The notes beneath the pieces are model-generated. The model was given only the letters and a program-made list of their open reading frames with translations. It made no database searches and was not told the DNA's origin. DNA of 36,071 bases from Gloeophyllum trabeum ATCC 11539 (taxonomy: Eukaryota; Basidiomycota; Agaricomycetes; Gloeophyllales; Gloeophyllaceae): assembly GCF_000344685.1 (NCBI RefSeq), contig NW_006920422.1, positions 885,864 to 921,934 on the forward strand, written 5' to 3'. Position numbers and translations under genes: made by a program. Positions 1 through 10,832 of the stretch are shown here, in pieces (the stretch's first letter is position 1; every line of letters starts with the position of its first letter).

Positions 1-947
1 CAATGAAGAACTTGGTGCTTGGACTTTGCATTGTATGTAAATTAATCTATTCATCGAAAATATAGCAACAGACCCCTGGACACTCGTGCATTATTGTTTC
101 ACTATCTAAGAAATGGCTTGCTATATTACCGTCAGATTTTATCCCCGTCCCCCCGCCGTCAATGTGCAGACGAGCAGAGGACATAGAGCAAGCCTCAATC
201 CGAATCGGGCAGTCGACGAACGTCAATAAACCAACAGTAAACCAACGCGTCGTTAGTCGCTTAGCTACCTTACATAATTCCGGTGAAACCTCGGACGACG
301 AGTTGGGCCAGCCGTCTCATAGCGTCCTCACTGCGTACATCACCCATATTGAGCATGCACAAAACTTTGACAATAACAGGTCAAAGGTCAAACTTTTTTC
401 ATGATTATCCATTGCACAGTCAGTGAAATGAATTAGAATAATACTACTTTTGAGTGCGCAAAAATCTGATTGTGACACAGGATATGATCTTTGTTCAGTA
501 CTGTTCATTGAACTTCCATTTGTTTTGCAAGGCAACACTATGAACAAAATCTGACCTTTGTCCGGTTCCTTTCACACTTTCTCAGTGACTCAAAATGGGT
601 ATTGTACCCAGTGCCTCATCCTCACCGTTCGGCTTAATCAGGAAACACAGCTATAAATAAATTACATTATATAAGCCATATTAGATAACATCTTCACACA
701 CGCCCTAGCAGAGAGGATCGAGGACGCGAGACGGATGGTTCTAGGAGCCTGAGCTTACGCCAATTTCTCAGATAGACGTGCCGTTGTCCGGCCATCGTTG
801 TTTAGGTCTCGTGCTCTGAGTTACCCTCTCGGCAGTCGCCGCAACATACTGCCACCGCCATACGTAACCTTTTGCCGGCGGACAGTGCAGTCTATTTCGA
901 CTCAAGAACAGCTCCTTGTCTATGCAGACTCTAGCTTCCTTCGGACC
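1..947. other. Intergenic sequence left of the LRR gene
   Basis: No gene is supported here. The open frames are short, overlap on opposite strands and contain no recognisable motif. The stretch at about 380-600 is AT-rich with scattered TTTGACC/GGTCAAA-type words, but these do not form clean terminal repeats. The last few hundred bases presumably hold the promoter of the LRR gene; no convincing TATA box was seen. Confidence 0.5.
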
Positions 948-2421
948 ATGTCCATCTGGACGACGACAATCGAGAGCCGGCCCAGCGCTGCGCACGTCAC
1001 GCTGAAGCCGACATCGGCGGCTGTTCTGCTGTCGAAACGAAGCACCGTGGAATGTGCGAACAAAGGTGAGGACAGGACGTCTTTAGCTATTCTTGGGCTC
1101 TGTCGGGGTGCGGTGTGGTGGAAGAGGGAACGGTGCAGTGGGCGCTTCATATTCCGTGTGATTACAGCCACGACTGTCGTATTGCACGAAGCGCTTCGTG
1201 GACCATACTGACGGCTCAGCAGGGGTGAAGGACATCATAAAGGACATCCGCTCGCGGCGGGTCGTCACGAAGTTGATTCTGGGCCACAATGACCTCGGGG
1301 ACGACGGATGCATTACGCTGTTTGACTACCTGTGCTCTGAAGAAGGCCGGGGGTACAGGATCGAGGAGATCAGCCTGAACTCTAATAACATTGGCGATCG
1401 CGGGCTGGCTGCAATCGCAGATTATCTGCGAGATAATCACGCGCTGAAGAGCCTGCTCCTGCAGGGTGTACGTTGCATCTTCTTACAGTCTCCGTCGGAG
1501 TTATTGACAGGCGGACGTGACTTGCAGAATGCCTTCCGGGGCGACCCTGAGGTCGTCACCAGATTCGCTGAGGCGCTCAATTCCTCTTCTCTGGAGATGC
1601 TCTCCTTAGCGACAAACACGTTCCTCTCGGACCCTTTCATATCACGATTTCTCCCGGCCCTTCATGCTCGTCACCTGCGGGAACTGCACCTGACCTTGCT
1701 GAATATCACGAACCGGTCCATGGACCCCCTCATCCACTACCTCATCTCCCCCCATTGCCGTTTGCGCACGCTCAGACTGAACGGCAACAGCTTGGGAGCC
1801 CATGCCGTCGGTCAAATAATACGCGCGGTGACCGTGTCCAACTACAATCTCACCCGGTTGGAGATGCTAGGCAACTTCAGCCCAGTGCCCGGGCCTGGGC
1901 CCGATGGGGTACTGGATGAGAGGGAGTTCAACGCCCTAGCACAATGGCCGGCCCGCGAGAAGGAGTTGAAAAGAGTGATGGAGCGCAACGACTACCTGGC
2001 CAGGATGCGGGAGAAAGAAGCGTTGTCCTTGCTGGTCCTCGCGCGCCGAGTACTCCTCCGCTCCAGACGAAGCGACGCAGAGTCCCTTGTCCCTCAACAG
2101 GACGCTACCTCCATGCCGCGGCTGCCCACCGAGTTGAAGCTGCATATCATGTCCCTCGCCGCGCCGCGCCTGTCGAACGCGCAGTGTCTCCGCATATTCG
2201 CGTACGCTGCCGACCCGGAGACGCTGCCGCGGACACCCAGCACGGGCGGCGGGCAGTATACGTGCATTCCCGACCCGGGCAGCCTGCCCTTCCACACGAG
2301 TATCGGGTCCTGTGCGAACGGGACGTGTCTGGGCGCGGGGAATAGCCTGCAGTGTCGGAAGGAGAAGCTGCGGCGGGCGTGGCTCGAGAAGGTCGACTGT
2401 GTCATGCACGAGCCTGTTTGA
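948..2421 (+). CDS. Leucine-rich repeat (RNase-inhibitor type) protein with F-box-like C-terminal segment
   Basis: Three exons are proposed: 948-1065, 1223-1467 and 1528-2421, giving about 418 residues. Intron 1 has a GTGAG donor, a TACTGAC branch point and a CAG acceptor (1219 or 1222, both in phase). Intron 2 is 60 nt, in frame, GTACGT...TTGCAG; removing it restores a regular repeat (LLLQGNAFRGD). Repeats of the form L-x2-L-x-L-x2-N-x-L/I-G-D-x-G are seen (LILGHNDLGDDG, ISLNSNNIGDRG, LRLNGNSLGAHA), typical of RNase-inhibitor-like LRRs. Near residue 315, LPTELKLHIMSLAAPRLS resembles the core of an F-box-like helix pair, although F-boxes are usually N-terminal. LRRs mediate protein binding; a role as a ubiquitin-ligase adaptor is inference. 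The start is the first ATG of the exon, in GGACCATGT context. Confidence 0.75.
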
Positions 2422-3171
2422 TTTTCCGGCCCCCCTTCCCCCCCCCCCAGTCGTTCTTGTATGTGCTATACCTTGGTGTTAGGTGCGGATACCGTGTAAT
2501 GTGTGGACTTGTATTGTATACCTGACTTTGTATCGTTGGTGTTACATCTGAATCTATCTTGCTTTCGATTTCTCGTCTCGCTGATCGTGGATACGGCCTG
2601 GCCGTACTGTGCATTGATTCGCGTACATCTCTCGCGATTGGCAGCCTTTCACGGCTTTATTGGGTCTGATTTCTGGAGCTGTTGATAATTCATTCGACGG
2701 TATCGTTTGGGAGGACTCAGAGCAGCCACTCTATACACAACTACGCTCTTATACTCTGCCGATTCTTTTCTTGGATGCAGTATAATCTTGCCAGAAGCCT
2801 AGTGAACACGTATGGCAGGCCGAGGTGAAGCTGTCAATATAGGTGATGCGAAGATAAAGCTCATAAGCACATGGTCTAAACGCGGAGGATTGTCAGTACA
2901 ATCATTTCAGTTTCTTTCCCAACCCAAATCTGTAGTTTAACTTCCATCTTCCAATGCGATTGTGGCAGAATGTGGCTGGTCCCTGATGGGTCCCATGAGA
3001 CCGCTAGATTCACACGGCTCCCAGGCTGCAGTGGATGATCTCATCGACGTCATGGACCCCGCGCTTCCTCTGCGCTCTCCATCCCTCATCCGACCATGGC
3101 GTTGGCATACAAAACCCGTCTGCCACATTTGCTTTAGGCCAGCATAATACTTCCACCAAAACATAAACACA
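2422..3171. other. Intergenic region
   Basis: This holds the 3' flank of the LRR gene, including a C-rich run near 2434-2447, and the 5' flank of the first small gene. No supported gene or repeat was found. Short open frames on both strands overlap and lack motifs. Confidence 0.5.
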
Positions 3172-3512
3172 ATGAGCACCGCACCCAACCGCACCCTGGT
3201 ACGTCGCAGACCCAGTGACTAGCCAGAGGAAGGCTGCTCACTGACGGGACGTTGTGCGTAGATGGTCGGCGCCGCTGCCGCCGCTGCAGGCCTAGGTGTG
3301 TACCTGGTCCGCTCGTCTGCTGGGTCGATGACCTCCACCGATCGTGAGTTTTCCCAATTCACTCTTACGAATCCTACATGATGCTGAGGTCCTTGGCCAT
3401 AGCTCGCGCGAAGCAGCCGGAGGACGCGAATAGCACGATGCAGCAGTCCGTAGGCGACGTGCGCCAGAAGACGGCCGCTGCTACTGGGGATAGGCCGAGT
3501 AACGATCGCTGA
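3172..3512 (+). CDS. Small hydrophobic-segment protein, tandem copy 1 (72 aa)
   Basis: Three exons, 3172-3198, 3262-3343 and 3403-3512, join to 72 residues. Intron 1 (63 nt, phase 0, GTACGT...CGTAG) follows a nine-residue leader, and intron 2 (59 nt, phase 1, GTGAGT...CATAG) follows the hydrophobic exon. Exon 2 holds a short alanine/glycine-rich helix (MVGAAAAAAGLGVYLVR), probably a membrane or mitochondrial-inner-membrane segment. Exon 3 is polar (KQPEDANSTMQQSVGDVRQK) and ends TGA. The gene at 3899 has the same intron phases and an exon 3 of exactly the same length, so the two support each other. Function is unknown; it is too short to be found by simple frame scans. Confidence 0.7.
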
Positions 3513-3821
3513 GGGGGCTCATCCGTGCACGCCGTTTGTAGCGGATTGATTCAGAAGATGAATTGAAGAGTGTAATGTAATAATACCTGTAACGACGTTG
3601 CATTGATTGATTTGCTTGTGGACCTGTTACATCCGTCCGAGCCGATATAAACCAATACTTTCATCGTATTACTGCCAGTGTCGCGCGTATAACGGATGTA
3701 TAACGGCGTCGTACAGTGGCCGTGGCATGACAGCCACAAAGTCCTGACGGAGCGGACAGGGCATCAGGAAGACCATGACGTCACCGCGACCACCTCTATG
3801 AAATTGATCGCTTGGGTGTGC

Positions 3822-3829
3822 ATATATAG
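3822..3829 (+). promoter_or_regulatory. TATA box of the 3899 gene
   Basis: The sequence CATATATAGACCCCC lies about 70 bases upstream of the ATG at 3899 and is followed by a pyrimidine-rich stretch (CTCTCTCTATCG), the usual form of a strong fungal core promoter. The position fits a short 5' leader. Confidence 0.6.
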
Positions 3830-3898
3830 ACCCCCTCTCTCTATCGCCTCATAAATCGAACTACCGTTTCTTTACCCTTTACACGGACCACACACAAC

Positions 3899-4259
3899 AT
3901 GAGCCAAAGCCCGAAGAGCCGCCCCATGGTACGTCGACGGCGGAACCTGAATGGAATGAATCTGACGGGGAGCAACAGGCCGCGATCACCATGGCCGTCA
4001 CGACTGCTGCGATTTTCGGACTCTACTTTGCTGGGAAGCGGAGCAAGTCAGAAGAGCAGGGTCAATCTATCTACCGTGCGTATACCACTCGTCTGGATCG
4101 CATACTCTCACACTGACTGTATTTTTGGGTGTTGTGTTGGATTGGATAGACGAATCGCAGCCTGCGAGTGCGCAGGGCGCGGGTCAGCTGGGTGGGGACA
4201 GCAAGTCGGGGTCGTCGGGCGTGCGGGAGGCTATGCATAGCGGGTCGAAGCAGTCGTAA
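3899..4259 (+). CDS. Small hydrophobic-segment protein, tandem copy 2 (78 aa)
   Basis: Three exons, 3899-3928, 3979-4075 and 4150-4259, give 78 residues. Introns are 50 nt (phase 0, GTACGT...AACAG) and 74 nt (phase 1, GTGCGT...GATAG). Exon 1 is a ten-residue leader ending PKSRPM. Exon 2 carries a hydrophobic helix (ITMAVTTAAIFGLYFAG) followed by basic KRSK. Exon 3 is glycine/serine-rich and polar (SGSSGVREAMHSGSK) and ends TAA. It is a diverged paralogue of the gene at 3172: same exon number, intron phases and final-exon length, with low residue identity. The one-helix plus soluble tail layout suggests an organelle or endomembrane protein, but nothing identifies its role. Confidence 0.7.
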
Positions 4260-6132
4260 TAATTCCCGAGGAGGAAGAAGAGTAATGAAGTCAGGAGTTT
4301 GAAACGTCATAGAGCGCGCTGCTCGAGGACAGTTTACTACTGTATTATATTGTGATACCGACGTGTCCTAATTCCACCCCCACTGTATGAGTTATATGAT
4401 GCCCTAACTGTTGTCTGAGAGTGGATGATATTGCTGTATATGAGGGGGAGCACATAGAATACGGAAGTAGACCGCGAGGGCCGTCGGTCGTGGCTTGGCC
4501 GTGGCGCTGGGCTAGGGGCGGCTGGGCTTTCCTCTTCACCACATCCACTCGAGCTAAAGTGCACTGACTGATCTCTACGATTCTTGGTCTGCGTTCCCCT
4601 CGTCCGCGGCGTTCTTCTCCCCATTTGCAGCGAAGGGGCGGAGGGGTTACGCAATTGCGTACACAAATAATATTATAATATGAATAGCGCCAAAGGTCAC
4701 ATCTCCCAGCTGCGACATCTTTCTACGGACGGGCGTCGATACTATCATGGATGGCAAGACTGACCTGTCTGGCCACTTCATACCCGGTCTCTTGGGTTTG
4801 CCTGCAAAGAGCTGTTCTATCCGGGACGAGGCGTTCCCAAAAGTTCAGATCGATCCTCTTGCTATCCTTGCCCTGTACCGGATGGACGTATCCTTTGGCA
4901 GGCACCTGCCGGTGCCCTCATGAGAGAAGACTTCGATCCATACTTACTTACTCTAGTTTTCACCGGATGTCCGTAACACTCTAGCCGTACGGCGCCTGCA
5001 TCCGAACGAATAACGTTGTGCGGAGACATAACGACGGATGTGCTCCCAACAGGAGGCTACTCGATGAGATGCGACTGCTCTGGTATTAATCTGGTGCTGT
5101 CAGTAGTCTTGCTTGCGATTGCTATGGATGGACATGCGACTCGGTGTAGTTTCAAGTTGCTGCAAATCCTTACGTTGGACGTTACTCCGGCCTTGATACT
5201 AGTGCATCCTTATTTACGTCGCCGGAATATATCGAACAAAGCGCTCCTCTTCTGGTCCTGGGGACGTAACGTCTGGCTTCGATTTTGCGGCATGTCCCCT
5301 CTTACAGATAACCAAAGTCGAAATGGACGTCTCATCTCGTCTCTAGCTCATTGTTCGGCAATGGACGTACTCGCAGGGACCCAATTCCATGGAATTCATA
5401 GACCATACGCGTTCCGGTCTTCTGTCGACGGATCTAGCTACCCGAGACCGGGCGACGAGATATTGGCATAAGCCTACTTGGCGCAGAGCCTGCTGGACAG
5501 TGTCCGGGAAGCACAAGTCTCTGACGAATGCGTAACTCAAGTCCCTGTGCGAGGGAGGGACTTGAATCCATCAACCACAAATATCAAGATTTTTCGTCGA
5601 ACGCGCACGCTCAACGAACCTTCGCATCCGTGAATGCCACGTCTCAGTCTGTGTACCGCAGACGCAGAAGCGACAAGGTCGTGGCCCCTCACATGAGCAG
5701 CTCAAAACTGACAGACACCGGATTCATTCCTGTCGCTGATTCGCACTATCATCGTACTACGGCGACTTGCTAATCCACCGGTCCGTAAGTCTTGGGCTTG
5801 TACCGCTGATCTCTGGAGCACGGTCGTGGACTCTGTCTCGGGTTAGTCCTGGCAGACGAGAAGGAAAGGACCCATGCGAGCCTCATTGTATCTTTGTTGG
5901 AGGCCGCTGCACTTTCGAAGCATGACGATATGCCCTGGGTATGCTCAGGCGGTTATCGCATCTATTATCATCCTGAATGATGGCTGGAGGACCACTGACG
6001 TTCCACTGCGCCTGCTCATCGTCTCATGATACTCCACATAAGAAGCTTTACGGAGGATAGCTATGTGCAGTCTTTACTACCTCCATCTCCACCACCTCAG
6101 GCTTGTTGTATTTCTACCGTCCATGCCCTGCC
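4260..6132. other. Unassigned region
   Basis: No supportable gene. The longest open stretch (about 5016-5471, plus) has no methionine start at its beginning, no motif and no splice logic. A perfect 10-bp hairpin lies at 5537-5546 / 5556-5565 (TCAAGTCCCT / AGGGACTTGA, 9-base loop). The stretch may hold decayed sequence or the 5' flank of the gene at 6133. Confidence 0.4.
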
Positions 6133-6768
6133 ATGCCCTCCGTCCCACCTCCTACAAGCAGGCAAGCCAATACCATGGCTGCGCAATCGCAGCCCGTAGC
6201 GTCGCCTCCACGCCTGTCCACGTCCCCTGCGATCCTCAAACGCTACACCCCCGACCGGCACGAGTTCATCATGTCGTGCTTCTTGGGCGCCGCCTTCTGC
6301 CTTGCAATCGTCTCCGCCACCATCGTCAAGTGTATGCCCTTTGCGCGTCGGAGGCGCGCCGCTGTCGGCTGGACGCATCCGCTGCACGCGCCTTTGTCCG
6401 CCCGAGTGAGCAGCGGCGGATCGGAGTACGAGCGTCCGACGTATGCGGAAGTCATGCTCGGGGCGAAGCAGGCGCAGGGGCGCTGGAGGGACGTGCAGGT
6501 GCGTGTGTCTTCCCTGCGCCCGAGCAATTGACACACCGGGTCCCAGCCTCTCTCCGCGTCCTTAATCGGATTCCGCCCGCCTACCGACGCGGATTCTGTG
6601 CTTGCCATGTTCGAACGCCGTGCGCGCTGCCTCATCTTCCAATCGCGCGAGCCAGTTTCGCGGGCGATCGAGGCGGTACAAGTATCCCTGCTGATCAGCA
6701 TGCCTGGTCCGCGGCGAGAGGAGAGCGGCATCCGGGACGTAGCCCTCGAGGTCATGGGTGCGAGATAG
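6133..6768 (+). CDS. Single-pass membrane protein, family member A (195 aa)
   Basis: Two exons, 6133-6498 and 6547-6768, give 195 residues; the intron is 48 nt, GTGCGT...CCCAG, phase 0. The N-terminus is proline/serine-rich, one membrane helix follows (FIMSCFLGAAFCLAIVSATI, residues about 45-65), then a basic FARRRR stop-transfer cluster, then RPTYAEVML and GRWRDVQ at the exon end. Exon 2 begins PLSAS and near its end has VSLLISMPGPRR. The genes at 31561 and 33196 (minus) have the same order of parts and the same phase-0 intron. The basic residues after the helix suggest a cytosolic C-terminus. The start is the ATG of MPSVPPP; an earlier ATG at 6123 is in another frame. Function unknown. Confidence 0.75.
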
Positions 6769-7226
6769 CCGGAGTCACCTGCGGAAGGGTAGGTCAGTGA
6801 AGGGGCAGACAGGTATGCCGATGTCAGGCTGATTAACCAGTTATTTTTCTTGCCCCTGAAGCCCCTTACAGCGGGAATGTGCCGGTTTTTAATTGCGGTA
6901 ATATGATGCAGTGCACGCTGACCGCTAATATAGTTTAGAATCATGTGTAAAAATCTCAATACACGGTATCAATTATATTCCCAATGGCAATGCTCAAGCG
7001 GATTAATTCCATCCGCAAATCTACAACATAAACACTTGACACATTTTTGAGCGAGGCGGTGGTGCGTATAGACCGTTGTGCGAGCTAAGTATGTCATTCA
7101 GATGACTCAGACTAATGGTAGATGTCCATTCCATCGCGACCGGAACACTGTAGCGCAGACACGGTCGTAGTTGCGTCCCATTCCTGTTCACCGCGCCATC
7201 GGTAGCTTCTCCTGAGACTTGAACTC
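6769..7226. other. Intergenic region between convergent genes
   Basis: The gene at 6133 (plus) and the DUF6534 gene (minus) converge on this AT-rich stretch, which should hold both 3' ends. No gene or repeat was seen. Confidence 0.5.
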
Positions 7227-8818
7227 CTACGAAGACGCTGTTACTTCTCGCAAAGTCACATAAGTTCCGTTGCATACCTGGGCGTCCTGCAGAGCTATGT
7301 CATCGTGTGCGAATGTTTCCTGCGCTACATTGATTCTCACGGCATTCAGATCGCGTAATGCTCCATGCCGAGGAGCAGAAAATTCACTCCCGCTGCTCAA
7401 GGTGTGGGCTAGTCGAGAAGAACTGGTGCCTGGGAATCCTGTACCCCGTACGAAAATGCGATTGTTGAAGCTCGTCAGGAGCATGTTGGAATAGCTAAAT
7501 CAGGTCGTTGACACGAAGGCAAGGCTGCGATGGGAGGCTGAAGGCGTACAGCTTTGTGAGGACTAGGGCACTAGCAGTCCTGCGATGAGAAGGATTTCTG
7601 AATATGAAGGAATACCGGTCCTCACGTGCATTCATGGAGTAGTGTATTCTGGGAGCAGTAAGTACAACAATATTACATACAGACGGGCAACTTACCGGCC
7701 ACACACTGAAGAATATGACGAATATGACGGCGAAAAATGCTGATAGATGCTTCGGATTAGCATAGGTCGGGGTAAGGGGAATTAAACGCACCAGTCAAAC
7801 TGCCGCTCTCGACCACCAGACGGATGAGGCGATGAATTATTGCATCGGACTCGGCGATGCCGGATTTGGCTCTCAGGAGCTACGCGAGATATCAGGTCAA
7901 ATTTGTAACGCTACCTACAATCTAAGGAGCTGCCCACTAAGATGGTCATGGCTACTGCGATAATGACATCGATGCTAGCACTTCCACAGAGCCATGTCTA
8001 CCAGATAACTTTGGTGAGTGTGATGTCAGTGCTGGAGATGTTGACAAACCGTGATGATTGGCCTCGCAGCTGCCGCTTGGGTAGCGGAAGTAATCTGCTT
8101 GATCTGTGCATCGCTATCAGCACTGAACAATGTGTACCGATGGAAGCGCTAATTGCTTCACCTTCACGCCGCCTACAATGGAAATGATGACCATGGCCGA
8201 TGCAAGCTGCAGGAAGATTAGATCGGCACTCTATAACTAGCCCCATACCACAACAGTCTTACCAATACGATTAAGCAAGGGACGATGCGTGATTTCGACA
8301 GAACCCAGATGCGCCACGCAAAGACACTCTGCACCGTTGCGGCAACTACGCCGCACATGATAGTTACGCTGAACCAGGTGTTGTAGTAGGAGGTGAGTGC
8401 GCGTATGTCGCCATAATGGTAGATAAATGCATCGAAGTAGTCGACGGTAATCAAGCCCGTCTGAACCCATTCGAAGATGAATATTCCGTAGACTGCGAGA
8501 GTAAGTCTAGAGAATAGGCGATTATGCAATCCCAGCGTACCCAGAGCCTGGATATACAAAGAGTCTTTCCGGAAACATAGATGATAGATGTCTAAACAAA
8601 CAAGCGTCAGCATAAGTCAAATTGGTATGGTGGTAGAAGATACATACACACTTGCGTCGTAAGTATACCCTGCAGCATCCAGTTGAATGCAAACCCAATG
8701 ATCTGAGAAAAGTTAACGACAAGCTTCATACAGGACAGAGAAGGCTCCAAGTTACCTGGGGTCCAGCGCTAGTCACGATTAGTTCAAATTGCCCGGGCGC
8801 AATGATGAGGGTAGACAT
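7227..8818 (-). CDS. DUF6534-type multi-pass membrane protein (352 aa)
   Basis: Eleven minus-strand exons (8818-8756, 8702-8648, 8591-8263, 8206-8162, 8103-8050, 7997-7938, 7879-7792, 7739-7696, 7648-7626, 7579-7550, 7494-7227) join in phase to 352 residues. The protein starts MSTLIIAPGQFE and shows about seven hydrophobic segments, including IIGFAFNWMLQGILTTQVYIY near the start, AVYGIFIFEWVQTGLI, ASIDVIIAVAMTIL and FFAVIFVIFFSVW. The C-terminal block (AESDAIIHRLIRLVVESGSL, then LTKLYSNMLLTSFNNRIF) matches the DUF6534 domain as I know it from many Agaricomycete membrane proteins. These proteins are of unknown role and occur in large families. All splice sites are GT-AG with 46-59 nt introns, and no disabling change was seen. 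A link to the polyketide genes is not shown. Confidence 0.85.
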
Positions 8819-10832
8819 ACAGTAAATCCACGGATGGCATCTTGTCAGTCTGAGGTAGCTCGGTAAGTAGGTTTGAAACCCTGGATGAACGTATCCCAAG
8901 AGTCAACCCTCCTTATATTGTGAATTTAAACAGACATCGGTGGCGCTCCGCTGCGGTGATGACAAAAGACCAAGCGGTAGATGCTCGAGGCCACGGACCC
9001 ACAATTGAGATAACAACATGACAAATACCAGAGCACCGTATCGATGGGGCTGCCGTTGATATGGCCCATCACCGCCTGAGGCACGCTGATACCCCGGTAT
9101 ACAGTCACTTGCTTCGATGGGCAGAGCATACATGCGGTGTCCCATTTGAACGGATGTCTACAGTAAAACACGGTACTCGAGCTGCCGAAGGCACGGGGAA
9201 ACTTCTGGTATGCTGGAATGTGTGCAGAGAGCATCATGGGAGATCACATACGGGTCGGATAGTTGCGTCCGTGGCAATGTTTTCCGGTTCGAAATCTCTT
9301 CCTAGTATTCACTTCCGCGGCCATGTGTTTCTCGGGGATGTCGGAGTCGGGGATCACTCTACCTTCATGCCGCGAATCGAAGACCTGGGAGATGATGTTA
9401 GAACAGGTCTGTTGGACGGGACCTGGAGCGGTCCTCAGTCACACCGCTGGGAATATCGATGATATCCCTTTCCGAGAGTAATCGCGCACCAGTTGTTTCT
9501 GCTTGCAAAATGGCACTTGTACCTATATTTGAGGTTGTTCCAGTGGTGCTCCACCGTTCGAAGCAGCTGTATACCGCGTCGTGATGACCCGATTCCAGTC
9601 TTACTATTCGCGCGGGGTTGTAGGCCTGGGGTCCAGCGCCGACAACAGGCTGTGTTCCATCGTCAGTGGCCACGATTGGTTTCCTCCGAGTCAAAAGCCG
9701 CACAGGCGGAACATGGGGTGATCTTCTCGGAGCTTCGAGTTCACTTGTTGCACCCTAAAGTTACATATTCTGATCACCTACTAGCATCGCGGTCATCAGC
9801 GACTCGGACGTGGAATGAAATCGGTAGGTGATGGTCAGAAGTTCTGACCACAGTATACAGGCACTATAGCTGTCCATCTTGCCAACATCCCGGCATTACT
9901 GTACCACATGCGGATCGTGGTCTGCATGGACGTATAACCGACCGCGACGTTCTCGATCCGAGGCAAGCTTTACTGATCATGGTCTCCCACTAACAGTCAT
10001 TTGCATATAATATTAACAGGTTTCATATTGCATATGTCACGAAGCATTACTGCAAAGGCTCGGACAGACAGAAAGCTTTGACAGGAAAGATAACTGAATG
10101 ACGATGCGGGCATGACAATGAGTGTAACGCGGGTTGCACCTGTAGATCACAGCTTGATCATGATCACAGCAATGCATTGCAGCTCAGACAAAACCGCAGT
10201 CGACTCCGTCCGAAGTCGCGAGTCTCGCTGACTGATCTCTGATTGGCTGTTCACTGCCAGAAAGCAGCAGCTTGACCGAGATCCCACGCATTCTCCGGCC
10301 GAGCCGAAAAAGCGGTTTCTCAGAAAGCGACCAAAAGCGGCTTTCGCAGTTAGAACTGGATCACCCTAATTTTTGGTCCAGGTTCTCCCGGGAGGCAGTC
10401 ACCGCGATAGCTGCGGTCGCTTCCAGTCACACGCAGTAATGCCAGTAAGTGAACGGCATGAGCCTTGGGGAGGTTCTCGGCTGGATCCTGGTCATAAAGT
10501 ACGCTACAGACTCGGAGTTTATTTACCATGATGTTATTTCAAAGGCCGAATTGTCACATGAGATCCGTGATGTACATGCTGAAGCATCACCTGGCAAAGG
10601 CCGTGGTCCTTGCGTTCGTGATACAATTGTTCGGCGAACTCTACACTCGCTTTACCATGATGCACTCGAGAAGACGAAAATAGTACTGGTGCGCCCATCC
10701 ATCTTTTGTTTCAACTCTCTCTTTCTCTCTGGCACGCCTAAGCGATCGCTTCCTCTGGTACATTATAACATCTCTCCCAGCATCGTGCATCAGGCAAGAC
10801 AGGACACCCCGCCTTCCACTTTGTAGTTTGAG
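8819..10832. other. Unassigned region upstream of the ligase
   Basis: Open stretches exist on both strands (about 8926-9237 and 9398-9703 minus, 9061-9462 plus), but they overlap, start without convincing ATG context and match no family I recognise. I could not splice them into a credible protein. The last 100 bases before 10833 are CT-rich (CTCTCTCTTTCTCTCT), as in many fungal promoters. Confidence 0.4.

Noticed and set aside
5016..5471. Open frame of about 150 codons on the plus strand
   Set aside because: No ATG at its start, no recognisable motif, irregular composition, and no splice-consistent extension.
5537..5565. Hairpin with B-box-like GATTCAAGTCC on the minus strand, considered as a tRNA
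   Set aside because: No A box upstream at the right distance and no cloverleaf pairing.
6243..6959. Long minus-strand open frame of 238 codons
   Set aside because: Fully antisense to the spliced gene at 6133-6768, whose exon structure is supported by two paralogues.
9061..9703. Overlapping open frames on both strands between the DUF6534 gene and the ligase
   Set aside because: They conflict with each other, carry no motif and cannot be spliced into a credible protein.
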